Made by a program: the position numbers and the translations under genes. Under the pieces are notes generated by a model, which worked only from the letters and a program-made list of their open reading frames with translations, did not search any database and was not told where the DNA came from. DNA of 64,000 nucleotides, from NCBI GenBank assembly GCA_964019425.1, contig OZ025823.1, positions 62,001 through 126,000 on the forward strand, given 5' to 3'. The stretch comes from Flectonema sp. DT1601 (lineage: Eukaryota > Euglenozoa > Diplonemea > Diplonemida > Diplonemidae). Positions 39,083-49,861 of the stretch are shown one piece after another. How positions within the stretch are numbered: position 1 is the first letter of the stretch; each line of letters opens with the position of its first letter.

Positions 39083-41038
39083 TTAGTAGTCGATGCCACT
39101 TGAATCCATCAGGCTAGAACGTTTAGTAGTAGGAGGTGCCTTACGTTTTCTATTTTCAATCTTGGGTTGTTCTTCCACTTCAGTTTCTCGACTTTGAATT
39201 TGATGTTGCCTACCTCCAGAACTTCTGTTGTACTTCAAATCAGAACCCGAAATCCTCAACAGGTATCCGAAATACTTTGGTTCTCCACTTGTCTCGATTA
39301 GAAGATCGGGAAAGTCTGCAGCCGCTGCCAGCTTTCTAACAATTTGAATATCTCTTCCAGCGTATCTACCAGCTGCTCTGATTAACCATTCCATTAGTTC
39401 TGAAGACATTCTCTTAGCAGTTGAGAATAATAAAATAAAACCATTATCTTTAACACAGCTCACAGCATTTTGTAAGAAGAGCGACGTGTCCTTCTTTAAG
39501 TGCGCTCTGTCAACATCTTCACCCTGAGCGAGAGTATCCGGGGTTGGTAAGTCAACGACTACGATATCATACGTGTCATGTTTAAATGTGGTGTGCTGTT
39601 TAGTGTTTGATGGGTTCTGTACGAAAGCCTGCCGTTAGTAGGCAGCTGTTTATCTAACAAAAGAAGAAGTACACAAACCTGTTTGATAGTTTCATTAACA
39701 CAAACCCATGATTGGCCTTCTTGAGCAATACTTTTAAGGTTCTGCTTCGCCTGTTTGTTATATTAATAATTAGAATTGATAAGTACATCTGAAGTAATTA
39801 GTAAAACATACAACTCTAATAAGTGCGTCATTCTTGTCAACAGCTGTTATGGATTCTGCTCCACCTGCTAACGCGTGGGCACTGAAACCTCCGGTACCAC
39901 AGAACAAGTCTAGAACAGTCTTTCCATGACTGATTGACCTCAAAAAAGCACGTGATGAACGGTGGATTGCGAAGTTGAAACCAGTTAGAGGAAACGATCT
40001 CACAATTGATGACAGCTGGTGGAAAGTGATGCCGTTTTCACGGAATTTGAAGTCGGGTTGGTGTTTCTTCTTTCCCTTCGCAGTAAACTGCTCTCTAATT
40101 GCCTCACCTCGAGATGCTTTAGTGTTCTCACTTAGATCAAGTTCCTTCGGATAAAACCATTCAGATCTTGACCTGTCAGCTCCATCAACAACACAAATCC
40201 CGTCCAATTGTAGATCGTCAACGAGGAAGGATACGATCGACGGTAAGATAGTAACAGCTATTGGATAAGTTGTGATCAGACCATTATTATTAATAATGTC
40301 AACTGTTATTCCTGGGATTCTATCAGAATTACCATTTATAAGTCTGAAGGAGTTCGTAGACTTCGCGTCTAGCAGTTGAGTTCTTCGTTCCATCGCCTTG
40401 CGGATCCGACTATTCCAAAAGACTTCATCAATTTGGACTTCATCGTAAGACCAAAGGAATGGTTTAATCATTGAACTCATCTTACGAAGAGACATGTCGT
40501 CAACTAATCCATAGCCACGAAGGGATTTCGTATTCGCACTTCGTATCTCAACAACACAACCAGTCTTGACGCTACGATCATAGTAGAGTGCCTCAGCGTT
40601 AAGTATGTTATCGTTTTGAATGTATACTTTACCCAAAGTAAAGGATTCGTGGAGAGGTGCACTTGAAACCAACGCCCAGGGATAAGTTCCATTCTGATCA
40701 GAAGTTATTCCTTGTCCGTATTGAAGTAAACTCATCGTCTTTCTTCTGTGCCATTCTTCTCTATCAGCGTCGTTATCGATATGCATTCGTCGTAACTCTA
40801 ATGATCTGACGTTGTCTTCATTTCGAATTCTCTTTTCTTCCATTGTTATAATACCTTTATTCTTTTCAAGTGCTATTGGATTTCCCTTAGCCGATTTGTG
40901 TGATCTATGAAGCAGACTTGTTATAACTCTCGAGGCATTTATATTTCTATCCCGAACTGCCTTCTTGTATTCATCGGGATCAACCGCCGTGAACGATCTC
41001 GCTCTGGAACTGACCCGTCGTAGTTGACTGAGTAGCAT
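39083..41038 (-). CDS. RlmI-like SAM-dependent rRNA methyltransferase, three exons
   Basis: RlmI-family enzymes methylate a cytosine of the large rRNA. Exons: 41038-39812, 61-nt intron (GTATGT), 39750-39679, 50-nt intron (GTTTGT...GGCAG), 39628-39083; total about 614 residues, all in phase. N-terminal MLLSQLRRVSSRARSFTA resembles a mitochondrial presequence. A PUA-like segment (GCVVEIRSANTKSLRGYGLV) and the family motif RLINGNSDRIPGITVDI are seen. Motif I is TVLDLFCGTGGFSAHALAGG with acidic end AVDKND. Motif IV reads DIVVVDLPTPD where the family usually has DPP, a departure worth noting. The C-terminus is basic (KRKAPPTTKR). Mitochondrial rRNA is the likely target, by inference. Confidence 0.8.
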
Positions 41039-42060
41039 ATTAGATCCCACCTTTTTACTTTATTAATTAAAAAATGAAGCGATAGAACTCTGAATTTTAC
41101 ATTTTGAACAAAAAACACAAATAAAAAAAGAAAGAAAAAAAAAAAACTAAAAAAAAGAACGAGGATGGTCGAGGGGAAAAAAACTAATTAACGGACACAC
41201 TGAATACCAACATTAGAGAGGGAGAAAGGATGAGAGGAAACCATCATTTTTACTGCTAACCAGTAAACTGATGGTCAGAATGAATACAACAATCTACTAC
41301 TTCACATTGTTGAAATTATTTAGCAGGTTTTGTATATTTCAAAACTCAAAAGAAGTTTAATTTATGTGTTGTTTTGTATTTCTGATAATTTCTTTCTTTT
41401 CTTTTCATTCTTTTTTATTTATCGGGGAGTTGTATTCCCCTTCGCCTTTTCACTCTGTCTGTCTATCCAAATTGACAACACATCAAGGGACTGTCTACCT
41501 ATGTGAAGTGCGATAGGAATGCCAAACGTAAAAAAAAACTATAAAAAAAAAAAAAGGAAAGCAGCTAAAATGTCTGACAGCTTGCGGTGAAATACGAAAA
41601 CAATTATAAAACAAGAGATCTGTTTGTTTGCCCCTTTCTGATCAAAAGGCATTAAATTCAGACAAAAAAAAAGAAAAGCAGCTGTTGTAACATATTTTGA
41701 AGGGAGCAACTGGAGAGGAAAGGCATTCCAGAACATGCTCTCAACAACACCAACTTCACGAAAGTGTCTGCGGCTACACAAGACAGGATGTCGTGTGCAA
41801 TCTGCAGCAGAAAAAGAAAAAAATGAAAACAAATAAAAAACAAGAACCCAAAGAGGAACATTCGCACCAAGTGAAACTTCAAATAAGAGAAATACTTTTC
41901 GATGTTTACAAACTTACGTCAACAACTCAGAAACCTAAAAAGCCTTCGCTGAAGAAAATAACGAAAACCGAAAATGGCTCAGAACGTATAAATATAAAGG
42001 ACATGATTAACATCAGCAGCCCACTAAGAGAAATCGTACCAAAAGAGATGCTAAGAGACA
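41039..42060. other. Intergenic, 1 kb
   Basis: The region is AT-rich with A runs near 41130-41150 and 41545-41555. A plus-strand frame of 136 codons ends at 42107 and overlaps the end of the small spliced gene antisense. Its Lys-rich first half spans A-rich DNA and it has no recognised domain, so I do not call it. Confidence 0.4.
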
Positions 42061-42524
42061 CTACATGGGCCCAAGAAGCATTTTCGCCCTTCGAGGTGAG
42101 ATGGTGAGTCTGGCGAGGTTGAGCTGCGGGTTTGATACCTGCGCCTTTAGTTCCGGGATAGAGGTCGCAGGAGGGTTTTGGTGAGGAAGCTGCGGGGATA
42201 CGGCTGGCGGAGTTGAAATTGAAGCGTTGCTACAAAAGCTAATATTTTGAGGGGTTGGCGGCATTCCTGTTGGTATGTAATTTTGTATCAGACTGAACAC
42301 TAATAGTGAAGTAGTAGTTTTTAGGCTAACTGTTTAAATAAAATGATCATACCCGTTAATAAACAATTTATCTCATCAACTGTTGGGGAAGTAGTAGCTG
42401 CTCTGACACCAACTGGGGCTGGGACTGGAGTCGTTCCCATTTGTGAATGGGCAGCTCTCATATTAATTTCAGTTGGTGCCATTCCCGACATCAAACACAC
42501 CTGTTCTGCTAACAGAGTCGACAT
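42061..42524 (-). CDS. Small spliced protein, unknown
   Basis: Two frames join in phase. Exon 1 runs 42524-42353 and ends at a GTATGA donor. Exon 2 starts either at 42299 (ATTAG acceptor, 53-nt intron, 136 residues) or at 42266 (CAACAG acceptor, 86-nt intron, 125 residues); both keep frame. The protein is rich in Pro, Thr, Ala and Met (VPAPVGVRAATTSP; STPPAVSPQLPHQNPPATS) with no recognised domain. It ends with PRRAKMLLGPM. A CACAAGTAG acceptor ends at 42551, 27 nt before the ATG, and the NFKBIL1-like stop is only 197 nt away. The clear phase match supports a real gene; the function is unknown. Confidence 0.5.
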
Positions 42525-42721
42525 GTTGTTGGAGTTAAGTTGTTTCTTACCTACTTGTGAATAAATATAATAAATGGATATCATTCACTCCGTAAATATG
42601 ATACTAAACAACATATTGTGACTGTTTTAATAGAAGAAAGTATCATTACGAAGGATAATAGTATTTACAGAACAGATACTACCGTAGCAGTGGCCCCCCC
42701 ACAGAGAGTTAGTAGCTGACA

Positions 42722-43792
42722 TCAATTAGAGGTTTGAACTTCTTTTTGCTGTTCAAAGTTAGTTCGGAGAATATTTATTTTCTGAGATATCTCAGTCACT
42801 GATTGCATAAAGACTGAAAGGTCTTCATCAGAGTTCAGATGTTGGACGAATCTCTGTTGAACCTTATCCGGGTGCCACTGTGATTGAAGAACTCTGAGAT
42901 AACGAAAGGCATATTCCAGTGACGAATGAGCAGCCAACGGAAGAGGGATCATCCCAGAGTTGAGAAGGGAAGGCCACGGGAAGTCTTTTGAACGAAAGGT
43001 TTTTATATTTTCATCACTCGTCAGATGAGATCGAAAAGCTTCGTAGCGATCGGCGTTCTGCTGAGCGAGAGAATCTTCTGTTGTAGGGAGTTCTTCTTCT
43101 CGTATAACTGTTTGGTTTTTAAACAATTTTTGACACTTCTTTTTTTCCCTCCTGCTGTTAAGTTGCTCAGCCCACTCTCGGGCGTCTTCGTCGATGCGCT
43201 TTCCGTGGAATTCGTAGTAGGCATCTGACAGAATGGAATTTATATTTGTGACATGGGTCTCATTGTCATCATTTGATTCCGTAAAAGTGTGAGTTTCAGA
43301 ATTGAAATCAGCAACAGTTCTGCGATTCACTGAACGCTTAATAGCCGCCTCGCATCGCTCCCTTGCTGTTACTAACAAATATGAAATTAAGAAAAAACGA
43401 CAACCGTGGGATACTTCCAGTGCTGTTTCACCCTTACTGTTACGACTCATTAGGAACTCTTTGTTGTGTGGGAATAGTCGGATGAGTGACTGGACAGTAT
43501 TAACGAGACCTTTCGCACATGCGAAGTGTAGAATTGTACCCCCAGCAATATTAATTGTTAAGTCTTGTTCCCTAATGTTCTTATCAATCCATTGTTCTCT
43601 ATCTCTTAGAAGGCCATCAATTACTTCTTGTCGTCTTATTGTTTTCTCTTTTTCTAGTTCCAGTTTCCTTCTCTTTTCAGATTTCTTCATCCGCTTCTGT
43701 TTCCGCCTCTCTCGTCTTCTGTTTTTTTCATTAGTACTGTCGAGGCTGCTGAAACTTGTAGACAGAGTTGAGTAACTCTTCACATCATTCAT
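42722..43792 (-). CDS. NFKBIL1-like ankyrin protein
   Basis: The 356-residue single-exon protein resembles NF-kappa-B inhibitor-like protein 1. Residues about 20-60 are a highly basic helix (RRRERRKQKRMKKSEKRRK). Two ankyrin-like units follow (GGTILHFACAKGLVNTVQSL and SKGETALEVSHGC). The C-terminus carries the family signature: a helix then LQSQWHPDKVQQRF, the HPDK motif shared with J-like segments. In plants and animals this family is linked to nuclear RNA splicing or transcription; that role here is inferred. Ankyrin unit 2 has an unusual hydrophobic stretch (CRFFLISYLLV), which I tested as an intron and rejected because removal breaks the frame. A CAAACACAG acceptor sits just upstream of ATG 43792. 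Confidence 0.75.
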   Translation of the reverse strand: MNDVKSYSTLSTSFSSLDSTNEKNRRRERRKQKRMKKSEKRRKLELEKEKTIRRQEVIDGLLRDREQWIDKNIREQDLTINIAGGTILHFACAKGLVNTVQSLIRLFPHNKEFLMSRNSKGETALEVSHGCRFFLISYLLVTARERCEAAIKRSVNRRTVADFNSETHTFTESNDDNETHVTNINSILSDAYYEFHGKRIDEDAREWAEQLNSRREKKKCQKLFKNQTVIREEELPTTEDSLAQQNADRYEAFRSHLTSDENIKTFRSKDFPWPSLLNSGMIPLPLAAHSSLEYAFRYLRVLQSQWHPDKVQQRFVQHLNSDEDLSVFMQSVTEISQKINILRTNFEQQKEVQTSN

Positions 43793-45678
43793 ACTTCCTG
43801 TGTTTGATTATTTCATTGTTAACTTATCTCTCTTGTGTTGAAAAAAACTACGAAGTGACTATCGGTGTGTCTCAGTCAATCTCTTTCATGGAATTCAATC
43901 ATTTCTGTTGATGAAAAAAAGAAAAAATACATAAAAAACAAATGTGATCCGAATTTCTATAAAAATTACTGAAGAACTGCTCACACATAATGAATTGAGC
44001 GAATAGATTAGTAAGCCTTGCCGTGCCATTACTTGGCAATATAACAATACGAACTGTATGGTATTATTTATTGAATAACTCTGCTCCATTGCTGTCCTCA
44101 AAAATGGAAACAAAAAAATTTCGAATTGTTGAAGAAAAGTAATCCTCAACCTCTATAGCAGCCACGCTCATCTGGTATCACAAAAATACTAAATTATAAA
44201 AAACGCAAAAGAAAAAAAAGAAGAAAAAAAAAAAATTAAAAATATCGCTGTTCGTATTCCAGAAATCAAAAAAAATTGCTTTTTTGTTATAAAATTTTGT
44301 TATAAAATTACAATTTATTAAACTCTGAGAGCAATGTCGGCGCTACTTATATCCAGAACTGAAAAAGCTACTTTTGGACGAAACAACAAATCAGGCAACA
44401 CGTAAACCCACACAGAAATTATAACCTTCAACCTTTCTTTCTTTTACTCGACAAAAACAAAGAAGACAAAAAAGGAAAAGAAACTACCACCACATATCCA
44501 GAACTGAAAAAGCTACGTTGGAAAGTGTACGGTCGTACACTCGTCGTACTAGGAAGCTGGTAAGACTGCCAGTTATTTCTTTTCTACTACGCAATGCAGA
44601 GAGGCAGACCTGACTAAGTTTCTACTTCCTTCATTGCTGCCAAAGTAACGAATCCCGTATGTATTTATGATTTCTTTTCTATCGGGAATAGCAGGGAGAG
44701 ATCAAATGACCTCCCCCCCAGGCTTGCAACAACCCTTATATATATATATTTCTTTCTGTATGATTCCCTCAGAGTTTGGTCTCTTGAGAATTAAAAAAGA
44801 CAGTTCAAAAACATAATAATTTTTTTTTTTTTTTTTTTGCTTTATAACTTATTCTTTGCTTTTTTTTCTTCTCTCTCTTTTCCTTTTTTTCTTTTTTTTT
44901 TTTAAAACGAGACAAACTTTAATCAGATGTTTTGATTAGGTTTGCGAACAGCGGTGGTGGCAAGTATAAAAAGCAACCTTGGGTTATGCTTCTTTAACAT
45001 CGCACTCAACCAGATTAATGATGGGTTCGCTATAATTCTGTTATGGTTTTAAGTTCGTTTTTTTTTTTCTTCTTTTTTTTTTTTTTTTTGTTATATTAAT
45101 ACAAAAGGACCAGAGAGATTGGTGACACCAAACAGAACACAACAAACAAACCAGAATATGGGGAACTGATTTAATATTTTTTTTTTTTTTTTTTTTTTAA
45201 TGTAAATCCATTGAATCTGTGGAGGGGTGAACACTATTCTAATTCTGTTATTGTGAATTCAATTAACAACAACTGAAAATAAAACAAACAAAAAAAAAAA
45301 TTTAATCATTTTTTTTTTTTTTTTTTATTTCCCCCCCCCATTTTTTGAACAATCTTAACAACAACAGCAACAACAAAAGCGTCAGCCTCAATATCAACGA
45401 GATTCAAAAAAAGAGAATGAGATTACCAAAAAAAAAAAAAAAATATTACACCGTCCAATACTCGGAGGGCATAAGTAAAAATGTAAATAAGATATAACTT
45501 TGATTTATTGTTAATAGGATTGTGTTATATAAATCGGACAAACGGTAAATAATCGCAGCGTTCACTCGGAATACGTAACTACTGCAGTTCGAGATCCGAC
45601 AACCAGACGGATGTTAATATTAATTCAGTTACAGTAATCTTATAATAAAGTACTACAACAACAACTAGTTGTTATAAT
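43793..45678. other. Gene-free homopolymer-rich region, 1.9 kb
   Basis: Many T and A runs of 12-20 nt occur, mainly 44820-45440, with a C run near 45330. No gene or RNA is recognised. A 23-nt direct repeat (see separate entry) lies within. The 3' part of the NFKBIL1-like leader and the 3' end of the kelch-kinase transcript flank it. Confidence 0.5.
44349..44516. repeat. 23-nt direct repeat, two copies 145 nt apart
   Basis: The word beginning ATATCCAGAACTGAAAAAGC and ending TAC occurs at 44349-44371 and 44494-44516 without mismatch. Flanking bases differ. It may mark a short-range duplication or a shared RNA element. No function can be assigned. Confidence 0.7.
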
Positions 45679-48330
45679 TTATGGTAATTCAGGATCAGGG
45701 TTTGGGTTCTCTTTGTCAGCCACTGCTATAGAAACTTTCTTGTCTGCAACAGCCTTATCTAACTTATCACCAAAAGAACGACCTGTACCGCTATTTACAG
45801 AAAACTCTGCTTCGTAACGAATACTGCTGTTGCGAGAAGGCGCAGTCGCCGAGTGAGACGATCCGATATCGTCACCGAAGTTACAATAGTCGGCGAGGGT
45901 TTCACACAACTCCGATGATGTGGGTCTGCTGTGGTAATCAAGATGTAGTAGAGATTTCGTAACATCAGCAAGTCTCTCAGAGTAATTTTTACTCAAAAGC
46001 TCTTCTCTGATATCCTTAATCAATCCGCTTGGGTCTCGCAAAGCATCAGAAAACATAACGCGAGTATTATTCGGTTCAGCACGTTTGCTACACATCGAAT
46101 ATGCGATACACCCAACAGCCCACATATCTACTTCAGTTCCGTAATGTCGTTGCCAACACTCAGGTGCGACATAAGGAAGTGAACCTGCCTGAGTATTACA
46201 GTATGTGTCAGCTACTGATCTTGCTAATCCAAAGTCAGTAATTACAACCTGACTTCTGTTGTTTTTTAAAAGAATATTTTCTGGTTTCAAGTCCCTATGA
46301 ACAACCGCCGGTTCTGTATTATGTAAGACACTCAGCAGCGATGATATTTGAGCAATATAAGAGAAGATTACCTCCTCTGGGATTTGCTCATCCTCTTTAA
46401 AGCTTCCGATGTATCGTCGTAAGTCACCCTCCTCGTAGTACTTCATTACAATGCAGACATATCGTGGGAGTTGTTTGCTAATTATTTCGTCTTTCAATGG
46501 GGTTTTTTCGTCTACATTTGGTTCCTTGTGCTCACCCTCTGCCCAATTCATGAAGATTTCTGTAACGCGTACCATGTGTTTACATCCTTGAAATCCCCGA
46601 AGCACAGCGAACTCCTTCATCGCTTCGTCCCTTTCAATATCGTCAGCGCATGGGATGTATTTCATAGCGTAGAGCTTCCCATCAGTCTTTTTCCGAACGA
46701 GAAAGACAACACCGTAACTTCCCGAACCAAGTTTACTGATTGGTTCGTACTGATCAGAAGCCGAACTAATCTGAACGACCATTTCCGGCCTCGGTCGGAG
46801 GTACAACACGTAGTATCGAACAGAGCAAATAGCAAACAAGAACACTACCAAGGCTGATACCGCAATTGCTATTATCTTTGGGATTTCATTATTCTGACCA
46901 ACTATTGGTACTGGGGTAACAGGAACGTATCCGACCGGTTCGATAACAAAAGGAGCTGAACTCAAAGAGAAGTAAATGCTGTTGTTTTGCGTCCGTGCGA
47001 CACAACTACCAGTGTCGAGTTTGCAGCAACTAGTTTGGCATTGGCCATTGTCTGATGATTCGAGATCTGATTTCTCTTCGATATTGAGACACTGGGTGGG
47101 TTTTCCGTGTGGACACGAACCAGGTCCGAAACAAAGATATCTATTAGTACCATTACTATGTGTTGGAAGAGTGAATGTCACAGTGTTTTGATAAATCTGA
47201 TCAGGGATCCCGGGGAGAGCTGATGAACAGTCAGCGCTACTCGAGATACGAAGAGTGTATGAACTCTCAGGAGTCCTTCCAACAGCCGTCACATTCAAAA
47301 GCTGACCAGCAACAGGCTGGTCTGGTACAAGTGAAAAGGTCGGAATCAGAATTCCCATGTGAATATCAACAACCTTATTGGTGAGTTCTTTAACCTGCCC
47401 GTTGGTATCACGAGTAGCGCCACCCATCACAAATAGTTGTGGATCACCAGTCTCTTTTCCTGTGTACACAGCAGATGCGTATTCAATTAACTTCCCACTG
47501 CTGGAGTATGTAATATCTGATGACCCCCATTCTTTCGTAAAGTTTGACCAAACGTTAACTGTCAGTGCATGCTCGCTATACCATTGCAAAATGTAAATAT
47601 ACGGACCTGAAGAGATAGCCTGAATGTTGTTGAAAGCGCTATTCAAGTTGGTAAGAACTTCTATTTTGTGGCTTTCCAAATCGAACGATACGAAGTTTTG
47701 AGTCCACTTACCTTTCAACAGACCGCCAACAAAATAAAGTCTTTGCGTATCAGACACAAACGAGTAGTCAGTCACATTAGGAAAGAACTGAAGTGTTCCC
47801 GTTTTCTTTGTGTTTGGATTGTAAGTTACAATAGTTCTGTTCGACCCACTCACGTAAATCATATCACCAACTGATACAGCAACGCACTTTGTCATTCCAG
47901 CTGGTAGTGCATTGCTTTCCTCTTTCCATTGTGACCCAGACTTGGCAGACGGATCAAACACAAAAACAGATGCTTCGTATTTATGAAACGCTCCATTGTC
48001 GGTCACTGACGCGCAAGGAAATGCGTAGATGAAGTCCCCAACACTGACAGCGAATTGTTTACCCATTATTGGTGCAGGCATGCTATCGAGTAGAGTCCAT
48101 TTCTCACCTCCTGTCGGATCTAATACGTATCCCAATGCAGTTTGTATCCCCCAAGGTGCCCATCGAATGCCTCCAAAATGATAAATGCGTCCCCGGTGTG
48201 TTACTGCAGTTCCATTTGCTACGCTGATTTGCATGTCAATATCGAGATGCACTAAGCAGGTTGGGATGCACTGCCCGAAGACGATCGCCACTCCGATGGT
48301 CAAAATAAAACATCGCGTGAGTGTGTTCAT
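45679..48330 (-). CDS. Receptor-type Ser/Thr kinase with kelch-like ectodomain
   Basis: A single exon encodes 883 residues. Residues 1-19 form a signal peptide (FILTIGVAIVFG). Residues about 35-325 read as kelch-like beta-propeller blades (GRIYHFGGIRWAP, GDFIYAFPCA, GDMIYVSGSNR, QRLYFVGGLL, PQLFVMGGAT). A Ser/Cys-rich stalk follows (CCKLDTGSCV). The transmembrane helix is at about 482-505 (IIAIAVSALVVFLFAICSV). The kinase (about 530-815) has GSGSYGVVF, the ATP-site lysine in YAMKYI, HRDLKPENILL, ITDFGLAR and GSLPYVAPE, so all catalytic residues are present. The combination suggests a surface sensor signalling by phosphorylation. The ligand is unknown. ATG 48330 is the only sensible start. Confidence 0.88.
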   Translation of the reverse strand: MNTLTRCFILTIGVAIVFGQCIPTCLVHLDIDMQISVANGTAVTHRGRIYHFGGIRWAPWGIQTALGYVLDPTGGEKWTLLDSMPAPIMGKQFAVSVGDFIYAFPCASVTDNGAFHKYEASVFVFDPSAKSGSQWKEESNALPAGMTKCVAVSVGDMIYVSGSNRTIVTYNPNTKKTGTLQFFPNVTDYSFVSDTQRLYFVGGLLKGKWTQNFVSFDLESHKIEVLTNLNSAFNNIQAISSGPYIYILQWYSEHALTVNVWSNFTKEWGSSDITYSSSGKLIEYASAVYTGKETGDPQLFVMGGATRDTNGQVKELTNKVVDIHMGILIPTFSLVPDQPVAGQLLNVTAVGRTPESSYTLRISSSADCSSALPGIPDQIYQNTVTFTLPTHSNGTNRYLCFGPGSCPHGKPTQCLNIEEKSDLESSDNGQCQTSCCKLDTGSCVARTQNNSIYFSLSSAPFVIEPVGYVPVTPVPIVGQNNEIPKIIAIAVSALVVFLFAICSVRYYVLYLRPRPEMVVQISSASDQYEPISKLGSGSYGVVFLVRKKTDGKLYAMKYIPCADDIERDEAMKEFAVLRGFQGCKHMVRVTEIFMNWAEGEHKEPNVDEKTPLKDEIISKQLPRYVCIVMKYYEEGDLRRYIGSFKEDEQIPEEVIFSYIAQISSLLSVLHNTEPAVVHRDLKPENILLKNNRSQVVITDFGLARSVADTYCNTQAGSLPYVAPECWQRHYGTEVDMWAVGCIAYSMCSKRAEPNNTRVMFSDALRDPSGLIKDIREELLSKNYSERLADVTKSLLHLDYHSRPTSSELCETLADYCNFGDDIGSSHSATAPSRNSSIRYEAEFSVNSGTGRSFGDKLDKAVADKKVSIAVADKENPNPDPELP

Positions 48331-48957
48331 CGCATTTCCTGAAGGAGAAGTGATTTTAAAGAGAACTCGAGTTGGGAGTAAGCAAGAAAGAAAAATCTCT
48401 CACACATCAATAATATAACATGTACCACTGAATAGAACACAAATACTATTTAAATGTATGCAGAGATTAGCTGTTGAACTTATCTAGTGGCGGAGGGAGG
48501 TATTTCTTTTTGTCTTTCCTAATCTGACTTTTTTTTTTTTTTTTTTTTCTTCTTCTTTCAAACAGACCTTTGCAACAGCGACTTATTGACGCATAGTAAG
48601 GAATCGGCCAGGTGGAAACGCAAAAAAAAAAAGAAAAAAGTGGAAGAGAGAATAGAGTAAAAAAAAAAAAAGGAAAAAAGCATCTGAGGCCAGACTACAA
48701 GTACTCTTCTTCAAGCAGATGACGCGCGAAGAAGACGTTACCACAAAATACTTTCATCAGTCTCAGATGCGAAAGATCTAATTCTGCTAAAGTAGGTGCG
48801 TCACACTAATTAGCAAAAAACTTTAGAATGTGAAACCTCTTTTGTGTTCACTTCATAAAATACTACCTTATGAGATGCAACAGCTGCTGGCTGTTTAGAA
48901 GGTGCATCTCTTTCTGTCTGCTGTTCGTTTGATGAGTTTCTGTTGTCATCAAATGTT
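48331..48957. other. Intergenic, homopolymer-rich
   Basis: A 19-nt T run near 48531-48549 and A runs near 48620-48670 interrupt it. A minus-strand frame at 48810-49043 partly overlaps the small gene upstream and might be a further exon of it, but no donor and acceptor pair kept frame. No other feature is seen. Confidence 0.35.
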
Positions 48958-49182
48958 CTACAGCGTTGCGAGTGTTTGTTCTTCTGCTTCAGCAATCCAA
49001 TTGTACACTCCCTCAACAACTTCTTCAGTCTCACCCTGCTCAAGATTGTAGAATAAATCCGACGTGAGCATACTCTCAGCTAACTGAATATCAAGTGTTT
49101 CCTTTGATAACAAATTTCCTGTACTGCGCCTTGAATTGAACCTCCTGCTTCCCGCTACACGCATTGCTCTAAGGAAGGTCAT
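48958..49182 (-). CDS. Small possible mitochondrial protein
   Basis: A 74-residue frame begins at ATG 49182. The first 20 residues (MTFLRAMRVAGSRRFNSRRS) are basic with no acid, fitting a mitochondrial presequence, and the rest is acidic and helical (GETEEVVEGVYNWIAEAEEQ). I do not recognise it. The upstream DNA is A/T homopolymer and lacks a convincing CAG acceptor, which lowers confidence. Further exons downstream are possible. Confidence 0.4.
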   Translation of the reverse strand: MTFLRAMRVAGSRRFNSRRSTGNLLSKETLDIQLAESMLTSDLFYNLEQGETEEVVEGVYNWIAEAEEQTLATL

Positions 49183-49861
49183 TGTTTTTTTTTTTGTTGT
49201 TGTTTTTTCGTGTTTTTTCTTTTTTTAAGAAAAAGGGTTTTTTTTTTAAATTTTTTTTTTCAAAAAACTACACACAAGTCACATCAAAAAAAAAAAAAAA
49301 TAATAATAAATAATAATAATCTCAACACCACTACAACTATTTGATTTACTTTACAATAACAGTACTGCCTGTTACTACTTACTAGTTGTATTTATAGTAA
49401 AGATAGAATGAAGTATTTTCATTTTATAATGCAACCTGAAAAACGAATAATAAAATTCGATAACAGGTTATTTATCAGCAACAAAATGAAGCAACTCCTG
49501 ATGACGGATGACAGGTAGATAGAATTGGGGAACAGTCTTTGCTTTTTGGTAGAAAATATATCCTCAACAAGAGAGTGCCACACGTACAAATAATTATTCG
49601 GTTAGCGGGAGGGGGGTATTTTTACGCAACCCACTTCGCACAACAAAAATATTAGATTTTTATTAAATTAAAAACAATAACGAGCATTTGCAAGTCCGCA
49701 GTATTTTAACTGACTAGCAACGAGTTAACTTTCTGCTTTCTCAAAATCCAACTGTGAACACTTCCAAATGTAGCGTAAGAAGCAGCCAACATAACGAAGA
49801 CAAAAGTAAACATCCATCTAATTAGTTTTGTTGATTATAATAAACTCGAGAGCTGTTTTTT
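49183..49861. other. Intergenic, nothing recognised
   Basis: AT-rich sequence with T and A runs at 49185-49300. Its right end holds the 3' end of the LicD-family transcript. No gene or RNA is seen. Confidence 0.35.

Noticed and set aside
41697-42107. Plus-strand 136-codon frame
   Set aside because: The Lys-rich part derives from A-rich DNA, and its end is antisense to a better supported spliced gene.
48810-49043. Minus-strand 77-codon frame as a second exon of the small gene at 48958-49182
   Set aside because: No donor and acceptor pair kept reading frame.
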